Part shown: positions 1-8,506 of the stretch, in pieces
How positions within the stretch are numbered: position 1 is the stretch's first letter
Layout: each line of letters begins with the position of its first letter
DNA from: Campylobacteraceae bacterium
Lineage (GTDB): Bacteria > Campylobacterota > Campylobacteria > Campylobacterales > Sulfurospirillaceae
NCBI GenBank assembly: GCA_027050775.1
Contig: JALUBH010000046.1
Location: 1-64,000, forward strand
Length of the DNA: 64,000 bases
Direction: 5' to 3'
The notes under the pieces: model-generated
What the model saw: the letters and a program-made list of their open reading frames with translations, nothing else
Told to the model about the DNA's origin: nothing
The model's database searches: none
Translations under genes and position numbers: made by a program

Positions 1-2
1 AT

Positions 3-299
3 ATTACTGCTTCATGGCAGACACACTGGGATGAACTTTCTACTTTCTTCAAATATCCAGATGCTGTAAGAAGACTCATTTACACTACTAACCCTATTGA
101 GTCTTTAAACGCAACCATAAAGAGAAAAACAAAATCTAAAGGCTCATTTCCTACTGAAGCATCAGCATTTAAAGTTATGTACCTTGCCACACAGGAGCAG
201 CAAAATAAGTGGAATACGAACTGTATCAGGAATTGGTATGAAATTTATCCTCAACTTTGTATATTTTTCAGCGAAATTATGTCAAAATATACAAAGTGA
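3..299 (+). mobile_element. IS256-family (mutator) transposase, C-terminal part, cut by window edge
   Basis: An open frame runs in from the window edge and encodes 98 residues ending at a TGA. It contains WDELSTFFKYPDAVRRLIYT followed by TNPIESLNATIKRKTKSKG, the hallmark C-terminal stretch of IS256/MULE-type DDE transposases, with the final catalytic Glu in the NPIES segment. Upstream catalytic residues lie outside the window. The family moves by a cut-and-paste/copy-out route through a circular intermediate. The reading frame is uninterrupted in what can be seen, so the element may be intact. It ends just before a typical terminal repeat. Confidence 0.9.
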
Positions 300-312
300 T
301 TATTGGATAAGA

Positions 313-345
313 GGTGGGTTTACACAGTTTATTTTACGGTCTCTT
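313..345 (+). repeat. Right terminal inverted repeat of the IS256-type element
   Basis: Just after the transposase stop lies GGGTTTACACAG followed by an AT-rich stretch and ACGGTCTCT. IS256-family right ends have the same architecture (TTTACACA, a short AT spacer, ACGG then CTnT). The left end is outside the window, so the target-site duplication cannot be checked and the exact outer boundary is an estimate. The element ends some 20 bp from the stop codon of the GGDEF gene. Confidence 0.6.
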
Positions 346-364
346 AAAAGTTGTTCTAATTAAT

Positions 365-841
365 CTAGTTCAAAGAGATATTTTTCTTCTTGTTTTCGTA
401 CATCAATGAGTCTGCTTCTTTGAAAATTTTCCTAAAGTTATCTCCGCTTTCAAAGCCTGCAACACCAAAAGAAAATGTTATATTAAAGGTTTTGTTTTCG
501 TGTTTTAGATTTGTGGCTTTTAGATTTTTTCTTATTACTTCTAACAATTTTGTCAATTTGTTTTTATTGTGATTTTCGCTTACCAATATAAATTCATCTC
601 CTGCAAAACGAATTGCAAAAGTATCTTCAACTTTTTTTAGAAGTGAGCCAATCATCGAGAGTACCTTGTCTCCCGTTAAGTGCCCATAATTGTCATTTAC
701 ACTTTTAAATTTATCTATATCTACAAAAGCAAAAGTACCTTCTTTTTTAAATTTTTCCGAATCTAAATATTTTTCATATAGCCATCTTCTGTTATATATA
801 TTGGTCAATTCATCTATATACAAATTTTCTTGTAGGTGCAT
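365..841 (-). CDS. GGDEF domain (diguanylate cyclase) piece, downstream of an in-frame stop
   Basis: The 158 residues are essentially one GGDEF domain. DELTNIYNRRWL opens the domain at residues 10-21, DIDKFKSVNDNYGH at 41-54 holds the metal/substrate residues, and the signature is RFAGDEF with the core AGDEF at 80-84, so the first Gly is Ala. AGDEF proteins can still be active cyclases making c-di-GMP. No clear RxxD inhibitory site is present. The ATG at 839-841 is in the same frame as the preceding open frame (851-1156) and separated from it only by a TAA and three codons, so this is most likely the catalytic half of one interrupted gene. Re-initiation at this ATG, nine nucleotides after the stop, is possible. 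Confidence 0.75.
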   Translation of the reverse strand: MHLQENLYIDELTNIYNRRWLYEKYLDSEKFKKEGTFAFVDIDKFKSVNDNYGHLTGDKVLSMIGSLLKKVEDTFAIRFAGDEFILVSENHNKNKLTKLLEVIRKNLKATNLKHENKTFNITFSFGVAGFESGDNFRKIFKEADSLMYENKKKNISLN

Positions 842-850
842 TATCTTTCT

Positions 851-1156
851 TTATAGTGATATGACAGCTTCTTCTATCACTTTTAAATCATTGTCATTTT
901 TTTCAACTATAGCGGTTCTGGCTTTTTGTATATTTGTTTTGAGAAGCCTTGTTGATTTTTCGGTTTCATCTTTCATTTTTTGAATTTTATTCATAGCATA
1001 CATGAGTGCTTTTTCTTTCTCTTGTTCGTCGATTTTTATATTCAAATCATTTGCTTTTGTATAAAAAATATCATTATAAATTTCTGGTAAAACTATCTCT
1101 AGTTTTTGTATCTCTTTGATCGTTTCATCTGTTAATTCATGTAGTTTTTTATTCAT
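851..1156 (-). CDS. N-terminal helical half of the interrupted GGDEF protein
   Basis: These 101 residues are charged and predicted helical (for example EKEKALMYAMNKIQKMKDET), with no membrane segment. The stop TAA at 851-853 is followed in the same frame by AGA AAG ATA ATG and then the GGDEF domain. Campylobacterota have soluble GGDEF proteins with a helical N-terminal region of about this length; this is general family knowledge rather than an alignment. The start ATG is preceded by GAGAAAAT, a weak ribosome-binding site. Read through, the whole gene would give about 263 residues. The alternative, two separate proteins, is less likely because frame and spacing fit one gene. Confidence 0.6.
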   Translation of the reverse strand: MNKKLHELTDETIKEIQKLEIVLPEIYNDIFYTKANDLNIKIDEQEKEKALMYAMNKIQKMKDETEKSTRLLKTNIQKARTAIVEKNDNDLKVIEEAVISL

Positions 1157-1170
1157 ATTTTCTCTCTTTT

Positions 1171-1179
1171 TGCTATAAT
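1171..1179 (+). promoter_or_regulatory. Extended -10 promoter of cmoA
   Basis: TGCTATAAT is a perfect extended -10 with no recognisable -35, the common form of the housekeeping promoter in Campylobacterales. It lies 43 bp before the cmoA start. The cmoA ribosome-binding site AAGGTGA is at about 1212-1218. Confidence 0.55.
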
Positions 1180-1221
1180 GTTATCTGATAATTCTTGAAT
1201 TATATCCAAAAAAGGTGACAA

Positions 1222-1926
1222 ATGGATGAAATTTTTAAAAAACCTATAGAAAAACAGTTTGAGTTTGATGAAAAGGTAGCTTGTGTTTTTGATGATATGC
1301 TAAATCGCTCCATACCTTTTTATGAAGAGGTTATCTCTTTGGTTTGTGATATTATAGCTCTACATGTAGAGGATAATTCGACAGTTATAGATCTTGGGTG
1401 CTCTACTGCAAATATACTGCTTGCTTTGCATAGAAAGTGTGATTGCTCTATAAAAAGTATAGGTTATGATAATTCCGAGGCAATGTTGCTAAGAGCAAAA
1501 AGAAAGATAAGTGCTTTTGGTGCAGATATAAAACTAGAGCTCGCGGATATATTGGATGTTAAATTGCCAAATAGTGATGTGGTTATCGCAAATTATATGT
1601 TGCAGTTTATAAGACCTTTGCAAAGAGAAGTTTTTATAAAAAAGATTTTTAATTCACTAAAGGCTGACGGGTTATTTATCTTTAGTGAAAAAATTATTTA
1701 TGAAGATAAGAGATTAAATAAACAAATGATTGATATATACTATAGTTTTAAGAAAAATCAAGGATATAGTGAGTTTGAAATATCACAAAAAAGAGAAGCA
1801 TTAGAAAATGTGCTTGTACCATACAGCGAAAAAGAAAATAAAAACCTGATTTTAAAGTCAGGTTTTAAAAGTGTAGAAACTATATTTAAATGGGGAAATT
1901 TTGTGACCTTTCTAGCTGTTAAATAA
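1222..1926 (+). CDS. cmoA: Carboxy-S-adenosyl-L-methionine synthase CmoA
   Basis: The 234-residue protein is a class I SAM-dependent enzyme with the SAM-binding loop VIDLGCSTAN at residues 55-64, the acidic post-II region and the CmoA-type N-terminus (FDEKVACVFDDMLNRSIPFYEE). CmoA converts SAM and prephenate into carboxy-SAM, used by CmoB to build 5-oxyacetyl uridine at tRNA position 34. Length agrees with the family (about 235-247). It has its own promoter and ribosome-binding site and ends 15 bp inside the convergent small gene at 1912-2163. A 14-bp palindrome CTCTACATGTAGAG sits in codons for ALHVED around residue 47. Confidence 0.92.
   Translation: MDEIFKKPIEKQFEFDEKVACVFDDMLNRSIPFYEEVISLVCDIIALHVEDNSTVIDLGCSTANILLALHRKCDCSIKSIGYDNSEAMLLRAKRKISAFGADIKLELADILDVKLPNSDVVIANYMLQFIRPLQREVFIKKIFNSLKADGLFIFSEKIIYEDKRLNKQMIDIYYSFKKNQGYSEFEISQKREALENVLVPYSEKENKNLILKSGFKSVETIFKWGNFVTFLAVK
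1358..1371 (+). repeat. CTCTACATGTAGAG palindrome, copy 1 (perfect 14-mer)
   Basis: Perfect 14-bp palindrome inside cmoA, read as CTA CAT GTA GAG (Leu-His-Val-Glu). It is one of the recurrent copies in the window. Confidence 0.7.
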
Positions 1927-2163
1927 TTGAGGTTTTACATCCCTTATGTGGTTTATGAGAGTGATGATTTCATCTAAACCCATTTCGCCGTCATCGTCTT
2001 CTTCAAAAACTTCATCTATGGCATCAAGGTATGCGTCTACGGCTTCTTTTAGGTTTTCCTTTTTAACTCCCGCGAAAAATAGTGCAGCGTTCAGCATATC
2101 TGAAAGTTGTATTGCCAACTCTTCTATCTCTATTTCTACCTCTTGTATATCTTTTTCTAGCAT
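1912..2163 (-). CDS. Small acidic helical protein, unknown function
   Basis: An 83-residue, strongly acidic protein (EEDDDGEMG near residue 54), without cysteines or membrane segments. It is not recognised. Its ATG overlaps the last 7 bp of the upstream DHH phosphoesterase gene, so the two are probably co-translated. Its 3' end overlaps the convergent cmoA by 15 bp. A structural or regulatory partner of the phosphoesterase is possible, but this is context only. Confidence 0.6.
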   Translation of the reverse strand: MLEKDIQEVEIEIEELAIQLSDMLNAALFFAGVKKENLKEAVDAYLDAIDEVFEEDDDGEMGLDEIITLINHIRDVKPQLFNS

Positions 2164-3200
2164 TGTCTGTTCCTCTCCTTTTTTATTATAACATCTTCTA
2201 CCTGTTTTTTTATAGTGCCATATATAAAACTATCTTTAAAATTTCCGATGAGACCACCACTTGCATTTGGATGTCCACCTCCATTTGCAAGGTGTGCTGC
2301 CATCTTGCTAACATCTATCTTACCATTTGCTCTAAGAGATATTGTTTTTCTTGATGTAATATCCATAAAAAAATCAAAATCAGGGTTTGCCTTTAAAAAG
2401 TCGTTTCCAATCACCGAAACATTTCCTATGTTGTAAGTAAGTATCCCCTTGTGATTTGCATATTTGATTTGCATTTTATCTCTGTTTTCGGTCAGCATAT
2501 TTACATTTATTTTTGATATGAGATTGTTTAATGTATCGTCTTTATCTTGCCTAAAAATCTCTTTTTTAATTTTATGTATATTTTCATCAAGCGCTATATG
2601 TGGATTATCCATATCAAAATACGGTTGAATCTTTTCAAGCAATTTAAACAAGTAAAGACTATTTTCTCTTGGAAACATGATCCTATTTATCTCTTTGGCA
2701 CCACTTACTAGTCCGAGACAAACCTTTCCTAATTCAAACTCTTTTTTGTCATCAAGCCATATATCTACAGCATTTACAACATCAACAAATTTTGAAAGTT
2801 TTTCATCTTTTTCAAATATAGATGAAAAAAAGTCATAAGCAATTTTAGTAGCGCATCTTGAGTCATCAAGATAGTACCATTCAAAATCATTTGCACAGTT
2901 TTGTCCTGATTTATGATGATCTAAAAGTAAAATCATTATTTTTTCACCGGCAATTTTTACTCTTGAGTCAAAATCTTTTGCCTGTTCAGGGGTTAGGTTA
3001 AGATCTGTAATGAGTATGATATTTTTTTCGTTATCCCCACTGTTTATATTGCTGAAAATTTCTTCAAATCTTTCGTTAATCTCTTTACCGTAATTTGAAT
3101 TGTAAAATTCTATATTGTCAAAGTATCTATTTGTAACCATCTGGCATCCATATCCATCTAAATCTGTATGAGATAAATGGTATAGTTTATAATTGTTCAT
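2157..3200 (-). CDS. DHH/DHHA1 family phosphoesterase (RecJ/NrnB-like)
   Basis: This 347-residue protein begins with HTDLDGYG at residues 11-18, the metal-binding motif I of DHH phosphoesterases, followed by the motif proper in ILLLDHH. The C-terminal DHHA1 substrate-binding motif GGGHPNASGG lies near residue 308. Such proteins hydrolyse short oligoribonucleotides, pAp or cyclic (di)nucleotides; substrate cannot be told from sequence. There is no signal peptide, so it is cytoplasmic. It lies 14 bp downstream of flhA in the same direction and overlaps the small acidic gene behind it. A c-di-nucleotide link to the nearby GGDEF gene would be speculation. Confidence 0.85.
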   Translation of the reverse strand: MNNYKLYHLSHTDLDGYGCQMVTNRYFDNIEFYNSNYGKEINERFEEIFSNINSGDNEKNIILITDLNLTPEQAKDFDSRVKIAGEKIMILLLDHHKSGQNCANDFEWYYLDDSRCATKIAYDFFSSIFEKDEKLSKFVDVVNAVDIWLDDKKEFELGKVCLGLVSGAKEINRIMFPRENSLYLFKLLEKIQPYFDMDNPHIALDENIHKIKKEIFRQDKDDTLNNLISKINVNMLTENRDKMQIKYANHKGILTYNIGNVSVIGNDFLKANPDFDFFMDITSRKTISLRANGKIDVSKMAAHLANGGGHPNASGGLIGNFKDSFIYGTIKKQVEDVIIKKERNRQC

Positions 3201-3213
3201 ATATTTCCTTAAT

Positions 3214-5391
3214 TTATAAATTCTCTATTTCTATCGTTCCAACGACTTCAAATTTTGCATTTGTATCTATTTCCGCATGGCTTAACACAACAACATCAAG
3301 ATTAAATTTTTCAAAAATGTCATTTAACGACTTTCTTAAAAGTGGATCGACTACTATGATTACAGGTGCTATCCCTTTTTGCAAAGCCTTGCTTGCTTCA
3401 TCGCTAACTACATGCACAAGTTCATTTATTTGTCCTATATTTAATATCAAATCTCTCACTCCCTCTCTGTCATGAAGAGCGTCTAACATCTTTTGCTCTG
3501 TATTTGCATTAAAGGTTAGAAGTTTGATAAAGCCATCTTCGTCTTTATATATTTTGGTTATTATGCGAGAGAGGCGGGATCTGACCTGTTCTGTTATGAT
3601 TTCGACATTTCTTGTTATCTCAGCAACATCACTTATGGTTTCTAAGATACTCAACATATCTTTTATAGGTATTTTCTCGTGCAGGAGGGATTTTAAGACT
3701 TTTTGTATGAGTCCGATATTTGCAACTTTAAGACAATCTTCTACAACTACCGGAAAATTTTCTTTAGTTTTATCAACTAGAGATTGTACATCTTGTCTTG
3801 TCAATAATTCTTCAGAGTATTTTTTTATGAGCTCACTTAAATGTGTAGAGATTACAGTAGCAGGATCAACTATCGTGTAGCCTTTTATGATAGCATCCTC
3901 TTTTGTGTCGGCACTAATCCATAAAGCATCGAGTCCAAATGCCGGTTCTTTTGTAGGGATGCCGTCTATTTTATCTATAACCAGGCCACTATCCATAGCT
4001 AAAAATTTATCGGGATATATCTCTCCTGTGCCGATCTCTGCTCCTTTTAAAAGGAGTTGGTATTGGTTTGGTTGAAGATGCAGATTGTCTCTTATCCTTA
4101 CCTGCGGTATCAGATAACCGTAGTCAGTGGCTATCTTTCTTCTCATACTTTTAATTCTATCTAGCAAGTCTCCGCCTTGTGCCGGATCAGCTAATTTTAT
4201 GAGTTGATACCCCAAATCAAGCTCTAGAATTTCAATTTTAAGTATTTCATCCAAAGCTTTTTCTTCTTCAAGTTTGAGTTCTTGTGCAGATTTTTTTTGA
4301 GGTTTTGTTGTTTGGGAGTCGGCTTTTGTCCTCTGGTCTATAGGTTGATTTTGATTAAATAGATTTCTTATCGAAAAATCACCATGTGTAGTTTTTTTCA
4401 CTAAATACGCAAGCGTAAGAAAGATAAGTCCTACAAAACCCAATGATATAGTCGGAAGTCCGGGGACTAAAGCGAACAATATAAGTATTAGTCCAACTAT
4501 AAACAAGGTTTTATAATCACTAAAGAGTTGATTTATCGCTCCTGTTGCAAAATTTTCATCATCTTTATTTGCTCTTGTTATGATTATGCCTGTTGCAGTA
4601 GCTGTGATTAAGGCAGGAAGTTGAGAGACAAGTCCATCTCCTATGGTTAGGATAGTATATGTTTTTGCACTAGTGGCGAGATCAAGGTTATACTGGAATG
4701 CACCTATTAAAAAGCCGCCTATTATATTTATAATAGTGATGATTATTCCCGCTATCGCATCCCCTTTGACAAATTTGCTAGAACCATCCATTGCCCCATA
4801 AAAACTTGCTTCTTGAATGATGTCTTCTCTTCTTTTTCTGGCGGTTTTTTCATCGATCAAGCCAGCATTTAGGTCGGCATCTATTGCCATTTGTTTCCCC
4901 GGCATTGCATCTAATGTAAAACGAGCTGCTACCTCGGCAACTCTAGTTGAGCCTTTTGTTACAACCATAAAATTGATGATAACCAAGATGGAAAATACTA
5001 TAACACCGATGACATAGTTCCCTCCTACAACAAATTTGCCAAAACTTGCAATTATCTCACTAACTGCACTTGGACCTTCGTGTCCATGACTTAAAATCAT
5101 TCTTGTTGTAGCAATATTTAAAGAGAGCCTGTAGAGCGTGATGATTAATATTAAAGTAGGAAATGTAGTTAAATCTGTAGGTTTTGGTATGTATAGTGAT
5201 ATAAGGATAATTAAAACAGAGATAGATAGAGATATTGTTAGGAAAAAGTCAAGTGCGGAGCTTGGCAAAGGTACTATTATAATAGCAAGTATCGCTATTA
5301 TAAAAATTACCATTGTTAAATCTTTGGATTTTGAGATGGGCTTTAATATAAAGCCTAATGTTGCCAAGATGCTCTTAGTGTTTTTTGCCAT
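3214..5391 (-). CDS. flhA: Flagellar type III export gate protein FlhA
   Basis: The 725-residue protein has an N-terminal multi-spanning membrane region (about residues 25-325) and a large cytoplasmic domain. The FHIPEP family signature [20 protein letters not shown] is at residues 150-169, continuing DADLNAG. FlhA forms the nonameric export gate that drives secretion of flagellar subunits and, in Campylobacter, is needed for sigma-54-dependent flagellar gene expression. It follows the Rrf2-type regulator by 45 bp on the same strand; the order rpsO / Rrf2 / flhA is also that of C. jejuni. Length is normal and no defect is visible. Confidence 0.97.
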   Translation of the reverse strand: MAKNTKSILATLGFILKPISKSKDLTMVIFIIAILAIIIVPLPSSALDFFLTISLSISVLIILISLYIPKPTDLTTFPTLILIITLYRLSLNIATTRMILSHGHEGPSAVSEIIASFGKFVVGGNYVIGVIVFSILVIINFMVVTKGSTRVAEVAARFTLDAMPGKQMAIDADLNAGLIDEKTARKRREDIIQEASFYGAMDGSSKFVKGDAIAGIIITIINIIGGFLIGAFQYNLDLATSAKTYTILTIGDGLVSQLPALITATATGIIITRANKDDENFATGAINQLFSDYKTLFIVGLILILFALVPGLPTISLGFVGLIFLTLAYLVKKTTHGDFSIRNLFNQNQPIDQRTKADSQTTKPQKKSAQELKLEEEKALDEILKIEILELDLGYQLIKLADPAQGGDLLDRIKSMRRKIATDYGYLIPQVRIRDNLHLQPNQYQLLLKGAEIGTGEIYPDKFLAMDSGLVIDKIDGIPTKEPAFGLDALWISADTKEDAIIKGYTIVDPATVISTHLSELIKKYSEELLTRQDVQSLVDKTKENFPVVVEDCLKVANIGLIQKVLKSLLHEKIPIKDMLSILETISDVAEITRNVEIITEQVRSRLSRIITKIYKDEDGFIKLLTFNANTEQKMLDALHDREGVRDLILNIGQINELVHVVSDEASKALQKGIAPVIIVVDPLLRKSLNDIFEKFNLDVVVLSHAEIDTNAKFEVVGTIEIENL

Positions 5392-5436
5392 TTATTTAAT
5401 TGACCTTATGTACCGAGCTAATAACATAGTCAGTGT

Positions 5437-5841
5437 TCAATTTTCCACCATATCTTTTAATGTAATTTTACCTAAAAATAGATCTATTTTCATCTGCAAT
5501 TTGACTAAGACCGGTAGTATCTTGCAAAACTCCTCTTTGCCACTAGGACATTTTGTTTCAGGCAATGAACATTCAAAAACTTTCGTTGGTTTTTTTTCGG
5601 CAGACTCGATGATTCTTTTTAGACTCAATTCCTCAGGAGGAACTGCTAGCATAAAGCCGCCCTTTGTTCCTTTAAATGATTTTAGAATATTTTCTTTTGC
5701 TAAAGATTGCAAAATTTTTGCCAAGAAACTTTTAGATATACCTAATTGAGTAGAGAGAGTATCGACATCCTGAGGAGTATCTTTTTCTGATATCATAATC
5801 AGCGACAATAGTGCATATTCACTAGCTTTTGTTAATAGCAT
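5437..5841 (-). CDS. Rrf2 family transcriptional regulator
   Basis: A 134-residue winged-helix protein of the Rrf2 family: MLLTKASEYALLSLIMIS at the N-terminus, then a recognition helix in LGISKSFLAKILQSLAKENI and the wing with KGTKGGFML. Three cysteines (in FECSLPETKC and EEFC, residues about 89-106) are spaced as in iron-sulfur-binding relatives such as IscR/NsrR, so a redox- or iron-responsive cluster is plausible but unproven. It is directly upstream of flhA and divergent from rpsO. Confidence 0.9.
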   Translation of the reverse strand: MLLTKASEYALLSLIMISEKDTPQDVDTLSTQLGISKSFLAKILQSLAKENILKSFKGTKGGFMLAVPPEELSLKRIIESAEKKPTKVFECSLPETKCPSGKEEFCKILPVLVKLQMKIDLFLGKITLKDMVEN

Positions 5842-5934
5842 TAAATACCTTTATATTAAATAGGATAAATATTGTACTAAATATAAACTAGATTTTTCTT
5901 TAATTTTGATATTTAGCACTCGTATAATAAAAAG

Positions 5935-5964
5935 TTGGACTTGTTTGTGTTTTTTAGATATAAT
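5935..5964 (+). promoter_or_regulatory. Sigma-70 promoter of rpsO
   Basis: TTGGAC at 5935-5940 and TATAAT at 5959-5964 are separated by 18 bp. Transcription would start about 45 bp before the rpsO ATG. Confidence 0.65.
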
Positions 5965-6013
5965 ACAAGCCCTTTTTCTAGAGAAAAAGAAAATACCAAT
6001 CAAGGAGGTCATT

Positions 6014-6286
6014 ATGGCTTTAGGTTCGGCGGAAAAATTAGAAATCGTCAACAAATTTGGAAGAAAAGAGGGTGACACAGGATCACCAGAGGTTCAAATA
6101 GCACTTCTATCTAAAAGAATTTTAGATTTAACAGGGCATTTAAAGATAAATAAAAAAGATCACTCTTCAAGACTTGGACTTTTAAAACTAGTTGGACAAA
6201 GAAAAAGACTTTTGAGATATCTCAAAAAGACTAATTTTGTCAAATATAGTGAGGTTATCAAAGAGTTGTCAATTAGAGACAAATAA
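6014..6286 (+). CDS. rpsO: 30S ribosomal protein S15
   Basis: The 90-residue product shows the S15 core: [20 protein letters not shown], then [23 protein letters not shown]15 binds 16S rRNA at the h20-h22 junction early in small-subunit assembly. The ATG at 6014 is chosen over an in-frame upstream ATG because a strong AAGGAGG lies 6-12 bp before it and the N-terminus then matches the family in length. A hairpin terminator follows at once, so the gene is monocistronic. Confidence 0.97.
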   Translation: MALGSAEKLEIVNKFGRKEGDTGSPEVQIALLSKRILDLTGHLKINKKDHSSRLGLLKLVGQRKRLLRYLKKTNFVKYSEVIKELSIRDK

Positions 6287-6290
6287 ATCA

Positions 6291-6319
6291 ATAAAGAGTC
6301 TGCTTCGTAGACTCTTTAT
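6291..6319 (+). terminator. Hairpin terminator after rpsO
   Basis: ATAAAGAGTCT at 6291-6301 pairs perfectly (11 bp) with AGACTCTTTAT at 6309-6319 across a 7-nt loop, followed by a pyrimidine-rich CCCTTCTTTTC run. Confidence 0.8.
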
Positions 6320-6529
6320 CCCTTCTTTTCTTCTTCATACATCCATACATCAAAATTATACAAAAAACCGTATAAAAGTGTTACAATCTGATATAAAATT
6401 ACATTTATATAGATATATAATCTGGATAATGCCATAAAAATTTACTAAAAATGAATATTTTAGGTATAATACTTGATATTTTATCACTATTTAGGTGTTA
6501 TTAATTTTGTCTTGGTTAAAATAAACTCT

Positions 6530-6784
6530 ATGAAAACTAATGATATTTTTAATCTCCTTCATAATGCGATAGAGTCAAAATTTTTTGGCAAAAAAATCAG
6601 CCAAAGAGAGATGGCCGAAAGACTTGGTGTATCTATGCGAACATATCAAGATTGGAGGCTTGGAAATTCTAATCCGCAAGCTGCGATAGCTATCTTTAAA
6701 ATGCTAAGCGAGCTTGAAGATGAAGAGGTTTTGCGAATAACAAAACGAATCCGTTTAAGATTAAAGGAGGATTTGGATGAGTAG
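6530..6784 (+). CDS. Small helix-turn-helix protein
   Basis: From the ATG at 6530 the product is 84 residues. Residues about 23-55 form an XRE-like helix-turn-helix (KKISQREMAERLGVSMRTYQDW, positions 21-42), typical of a DNA-binding repressor. An upstream in-frame ATG would add 19 hydrophobic residues that do not belong to the domain. A -10-like TATAAT lies at 6465-6470. The gene overlaps the next small one by 8 bp. Targets are unknown; such pairs often regulate themselves or come from old mobile elements. Confidence 0.7.
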   Translation: MKTNDIFNLLHNAIESKFFGKKISQREMAERLGVSMRTYQDWRLGNSNPQAAIAIFKMLSELEDEEVLRITKRIRLRLKEDLDE

Positions 6785-6941
6785 TCTAACTAAAACCGAA
6801 AAACAGGCACTTAATGATTTGTTTGTTGCCCTTAAAGAAAAAAAGGATTTATCTCAACGAATTAAAAATATAAAAAGATCTTTTATCTTTGTTCTTAGCA
6901 CCCTTTTAAAATTTAAAAAAGTTAAAAATCCCTCAGCTTAA
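6777..6941 (+). CDS. 54-residue basic protein coupled to the HTH gene
   Basis: A small frame starting at ATG 6777, preceded by an excellent AAAGGAGG at 6763-6770. It overlaps the HTH gene by 8 bp, a translational-coupling arrangement. The product is lysine-rich with a helical first half (TKTEKQALNDLFVALKEKK) and a short hydrophobic stretch SFIFVLSTLL. It is not recognised. The strong ribosome-binding site is the main reason to call it real. Confidence 0.5.
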   Translation: MSSLTKTEKQALNDLFVALKEKKDLSQRIKNIKRSFIFVLSTLLKFKKVKNPSA

Positions 6942-7079
6942 TATTTTATACCAAATTTAACAGCATTTAGCTACTTTGTGAAATTTCTAATGCCATCAAA
7001 TCTTTTTCTAGGAACCCCTTACTTTTATATAAAAATATACACTAAATTAACTTTAGTCTATTAGACTCAAGAAGATTAC

Positions 7080-7109
7080 TTGACAAAACATCACTCAATG
7101 TTGTATAAT
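7080..7109 (+). promoter_or_regulatory. Consensus sigma-70 promoter of the hrcA-grpE-dnaK operon
   Basis: TTGACA at 7080-7085 and TATAAT at 7104-7109 are 18 bp apart, both perfect consensus. The predicted start falls inside the HrcA operator just downstream. Confidence 0.8.
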
Positions 7110-7113
7110 TCCA

Positions 7114-7140
7114 TCAGCAATTAAACAAACAGAGTGCTAA
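7114..7140 (+). promoter_or_regulatory. CIRCE operator for HrcA (one half degenerate)
   Basis: The right half GAGTGCTAA (7132-7140) is a perfect CIRCE half-site. Exactly 9 bp upstream lies TCAGCAATT (7114-7122), matching 6 of 9 positions of the canonical TTAGCACTC. The site covers the expected transcription start, and hrcA is the first gene, so the operon should be repressed by its own product and released at heat shock. Confidence 0.75.
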
Positions 7141-7166
7141 TCAACCAATTGAGGGAATTTAAGTAT

Positions 7167-7961
7167 ATGAAATTGTCCAAAAGAGAGATAATCTTGGAGT
7201 CAATCATAAAAGAGTATTTGAAGTCAAAAAGCCCAATAGGCTCAAATGAACTTCAAGAAAGAATGACTCTAGACATATCCCCCTCAACTATAAGAATTTA
7301 CTTTAAAAGACTCTCTGAAGAGGGATCATTGGTGCAGCTACATATAAGTAGCGGTAGAATCCCAACAGAAATGGCACTTAAGAATTATTGGGTAAATAAG
7401 ATAAAGCCTCAAAAAGCTATAGAGATTGATGATATACACAAGATTCAAAATGCTATAAGAGATTATGGGATGTATTGTATATTGAAAAAAAGCAAGAATT
7501 CTATATTTAGGGAGCTTATGAGTGCCGGCAAGCGTTTTTTAATTCTAGTGTTTGATGACGAAGAGATTGTGATTAAGTATCATCCGAAGATTGAAATCTT
7601 TTTAAATGATTTTATAGGATACAGCATGAGAGATTTGAAAAAGATATCTTCATCAGTCGGTTTGTTTGAATTGTACAGTAAACTAAATAATATTTTTTTA
7701 CAAGAAGCCCTGTTACAAGAGGGCATAAATGAGTTATATGATATAGCTCAAGAATTAAATGATGAAACATTTATACAAAGAGTTGTTGAACCTACATTTT
7801 TGGATTCACTAGGCGTTGGTGTATATTTTGATGATTTTGTACCAAGAGGATGTATGGCAGTTAAGCATAATGCAGTGATTGATGAAGAAGATTTGCAAAT
7901 GTTTTGTTTAGGTAGATTAGATAGTGATTTTGAAAGTTTTTTTAATGACACAAAGGAGTAA
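7167..7961 (+). CDS. hrcA: Heat-inducible transcription repressor HrcA
   Basis: From ATG 7167 the product has 264 residues. The N-terminal winged helix includes KREIILESIIKEYLKSKSPI and SPSTIRIYFKRLSEEG, followed by SSGRIPTEMALKNYW, the HrcA hallmark after the wing. The protein is shorter than the 340-residue Bacillus HrcA, as is usual in Campylobacterota. HrcA binds CIRCE and represses chaperone genes. An in-frame ATG at 7134 lies within the CIRCE half-site and was rejected; GAGGGA at 7151-7156 serves the chosen start. grpE follows after 2 bp. Confidence 0.9.
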   Translation: MKLSKREIILESIIKEYLKSKSPIGSNELQERMTLDISPSTIRIYFKRLSEEGSLVQLHISSGRIPTEMALKNYWVNKIKPQKAIEIDDIHKIQNAIRDYGMYCILKKSKNSIFRELMSAGKRFLILVFDDEEIVIKYHPKIEIFLNDFIGYSMRDLKKISSSVGLFELYSKLNNIFLQEALLQEGINELYDIAQELNDETFIQRVVEPTFLDSLGVGVYFDDFVPRGCMAVKHNAVIDEEDLQMFCLGRLDSDFESFFNDTKE

Positions 7962-7963
7962 AA

Positions 7964-8506
7964 ATGAGTGACGAAAAAGATTTGTCTGAAAATATTGAAG
8001 AAGAAGTGATAGAAAATGAAGAAGATCAAGGCACTAATGACACAAATGAGGTAGAGATTCTCGATCAAAAACTTCAGGAGTGCGAAGATAAATATCTTAG
8101 GATTCATGCGGATTTTGAAAATATAAAAAGAAGAATGGAAAAAGAAAAAACCGTAGCTATTAGTTATGCTCACGAACAGTTTGCAAGAGATTTGTTGCCA
8201 ATCATAGACTCACTTGATATGGCACTAAATATTTGTGAAAATGATGAGTGTGATGTGGGCAATGATCTTTTGGATAAAGTCAAGGAGGGAATTGATTTAA
8301 CGATAGAGCAATTTAAAAAAACATTTGAAAAGCATGGAGTTGAGTTGGTTGATATCGAAGAAGGTTTTAACCCTAATTTTCATGAAGCAGTTATGCAATT
8401 AGAGAGTGATGAAAAAAAATCGGGCGAGATACTAGAAGTTTTTCAAAAAGGTTACAAGATAAAAGACAGAGTGCTAAGACCGGCAATGGTAAGCATAGTG
8501 AAATAA
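7964..8506 (+). CDS. grpE: Nucleotide exchange factor GrpE
   Basis: The 180-residue protein has an acidic N-terminal tail, a long coiled coil (about residues 25-75, including YLRIHADFENIKRRMEKEK) and the C-terminal beta domain with the family end signature IKDRVLRPAMVSIVK. GrpE dimers release ADP from DnaK in the DnaK-DnaJ chaperone cycle. It lies 2 bp after hrcA and about 200 bp before dnaK; the gap carries a structured repeat instead of the usual short spacer. Confidence 0.96.
   Translation: MSDEKDLSENIEEEVIENEEDQGTNDTNEVEILDQKLQECEDKYLRIHADFENIKRRMEKEKTVAISYAHEQFARDLLPIIDSLDMALNICENDECDVGNDLLDKVKEGIDLTIEQFKKTFEKHGVELVDIEEGFNPNFHEAVMQLESDEKKSGEILEVFQKGYKIKDRVLRPAMVSIVK

Noticed and set aside
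5913-5921. TTAGCACTC, a perfect CIRCE half-site near rpsO
   Set aside because: No matching half at the 9-bp spacing (AAAGTTGGA instead of GAGTGCTAA), and neither neighbour is a chaperone gene.
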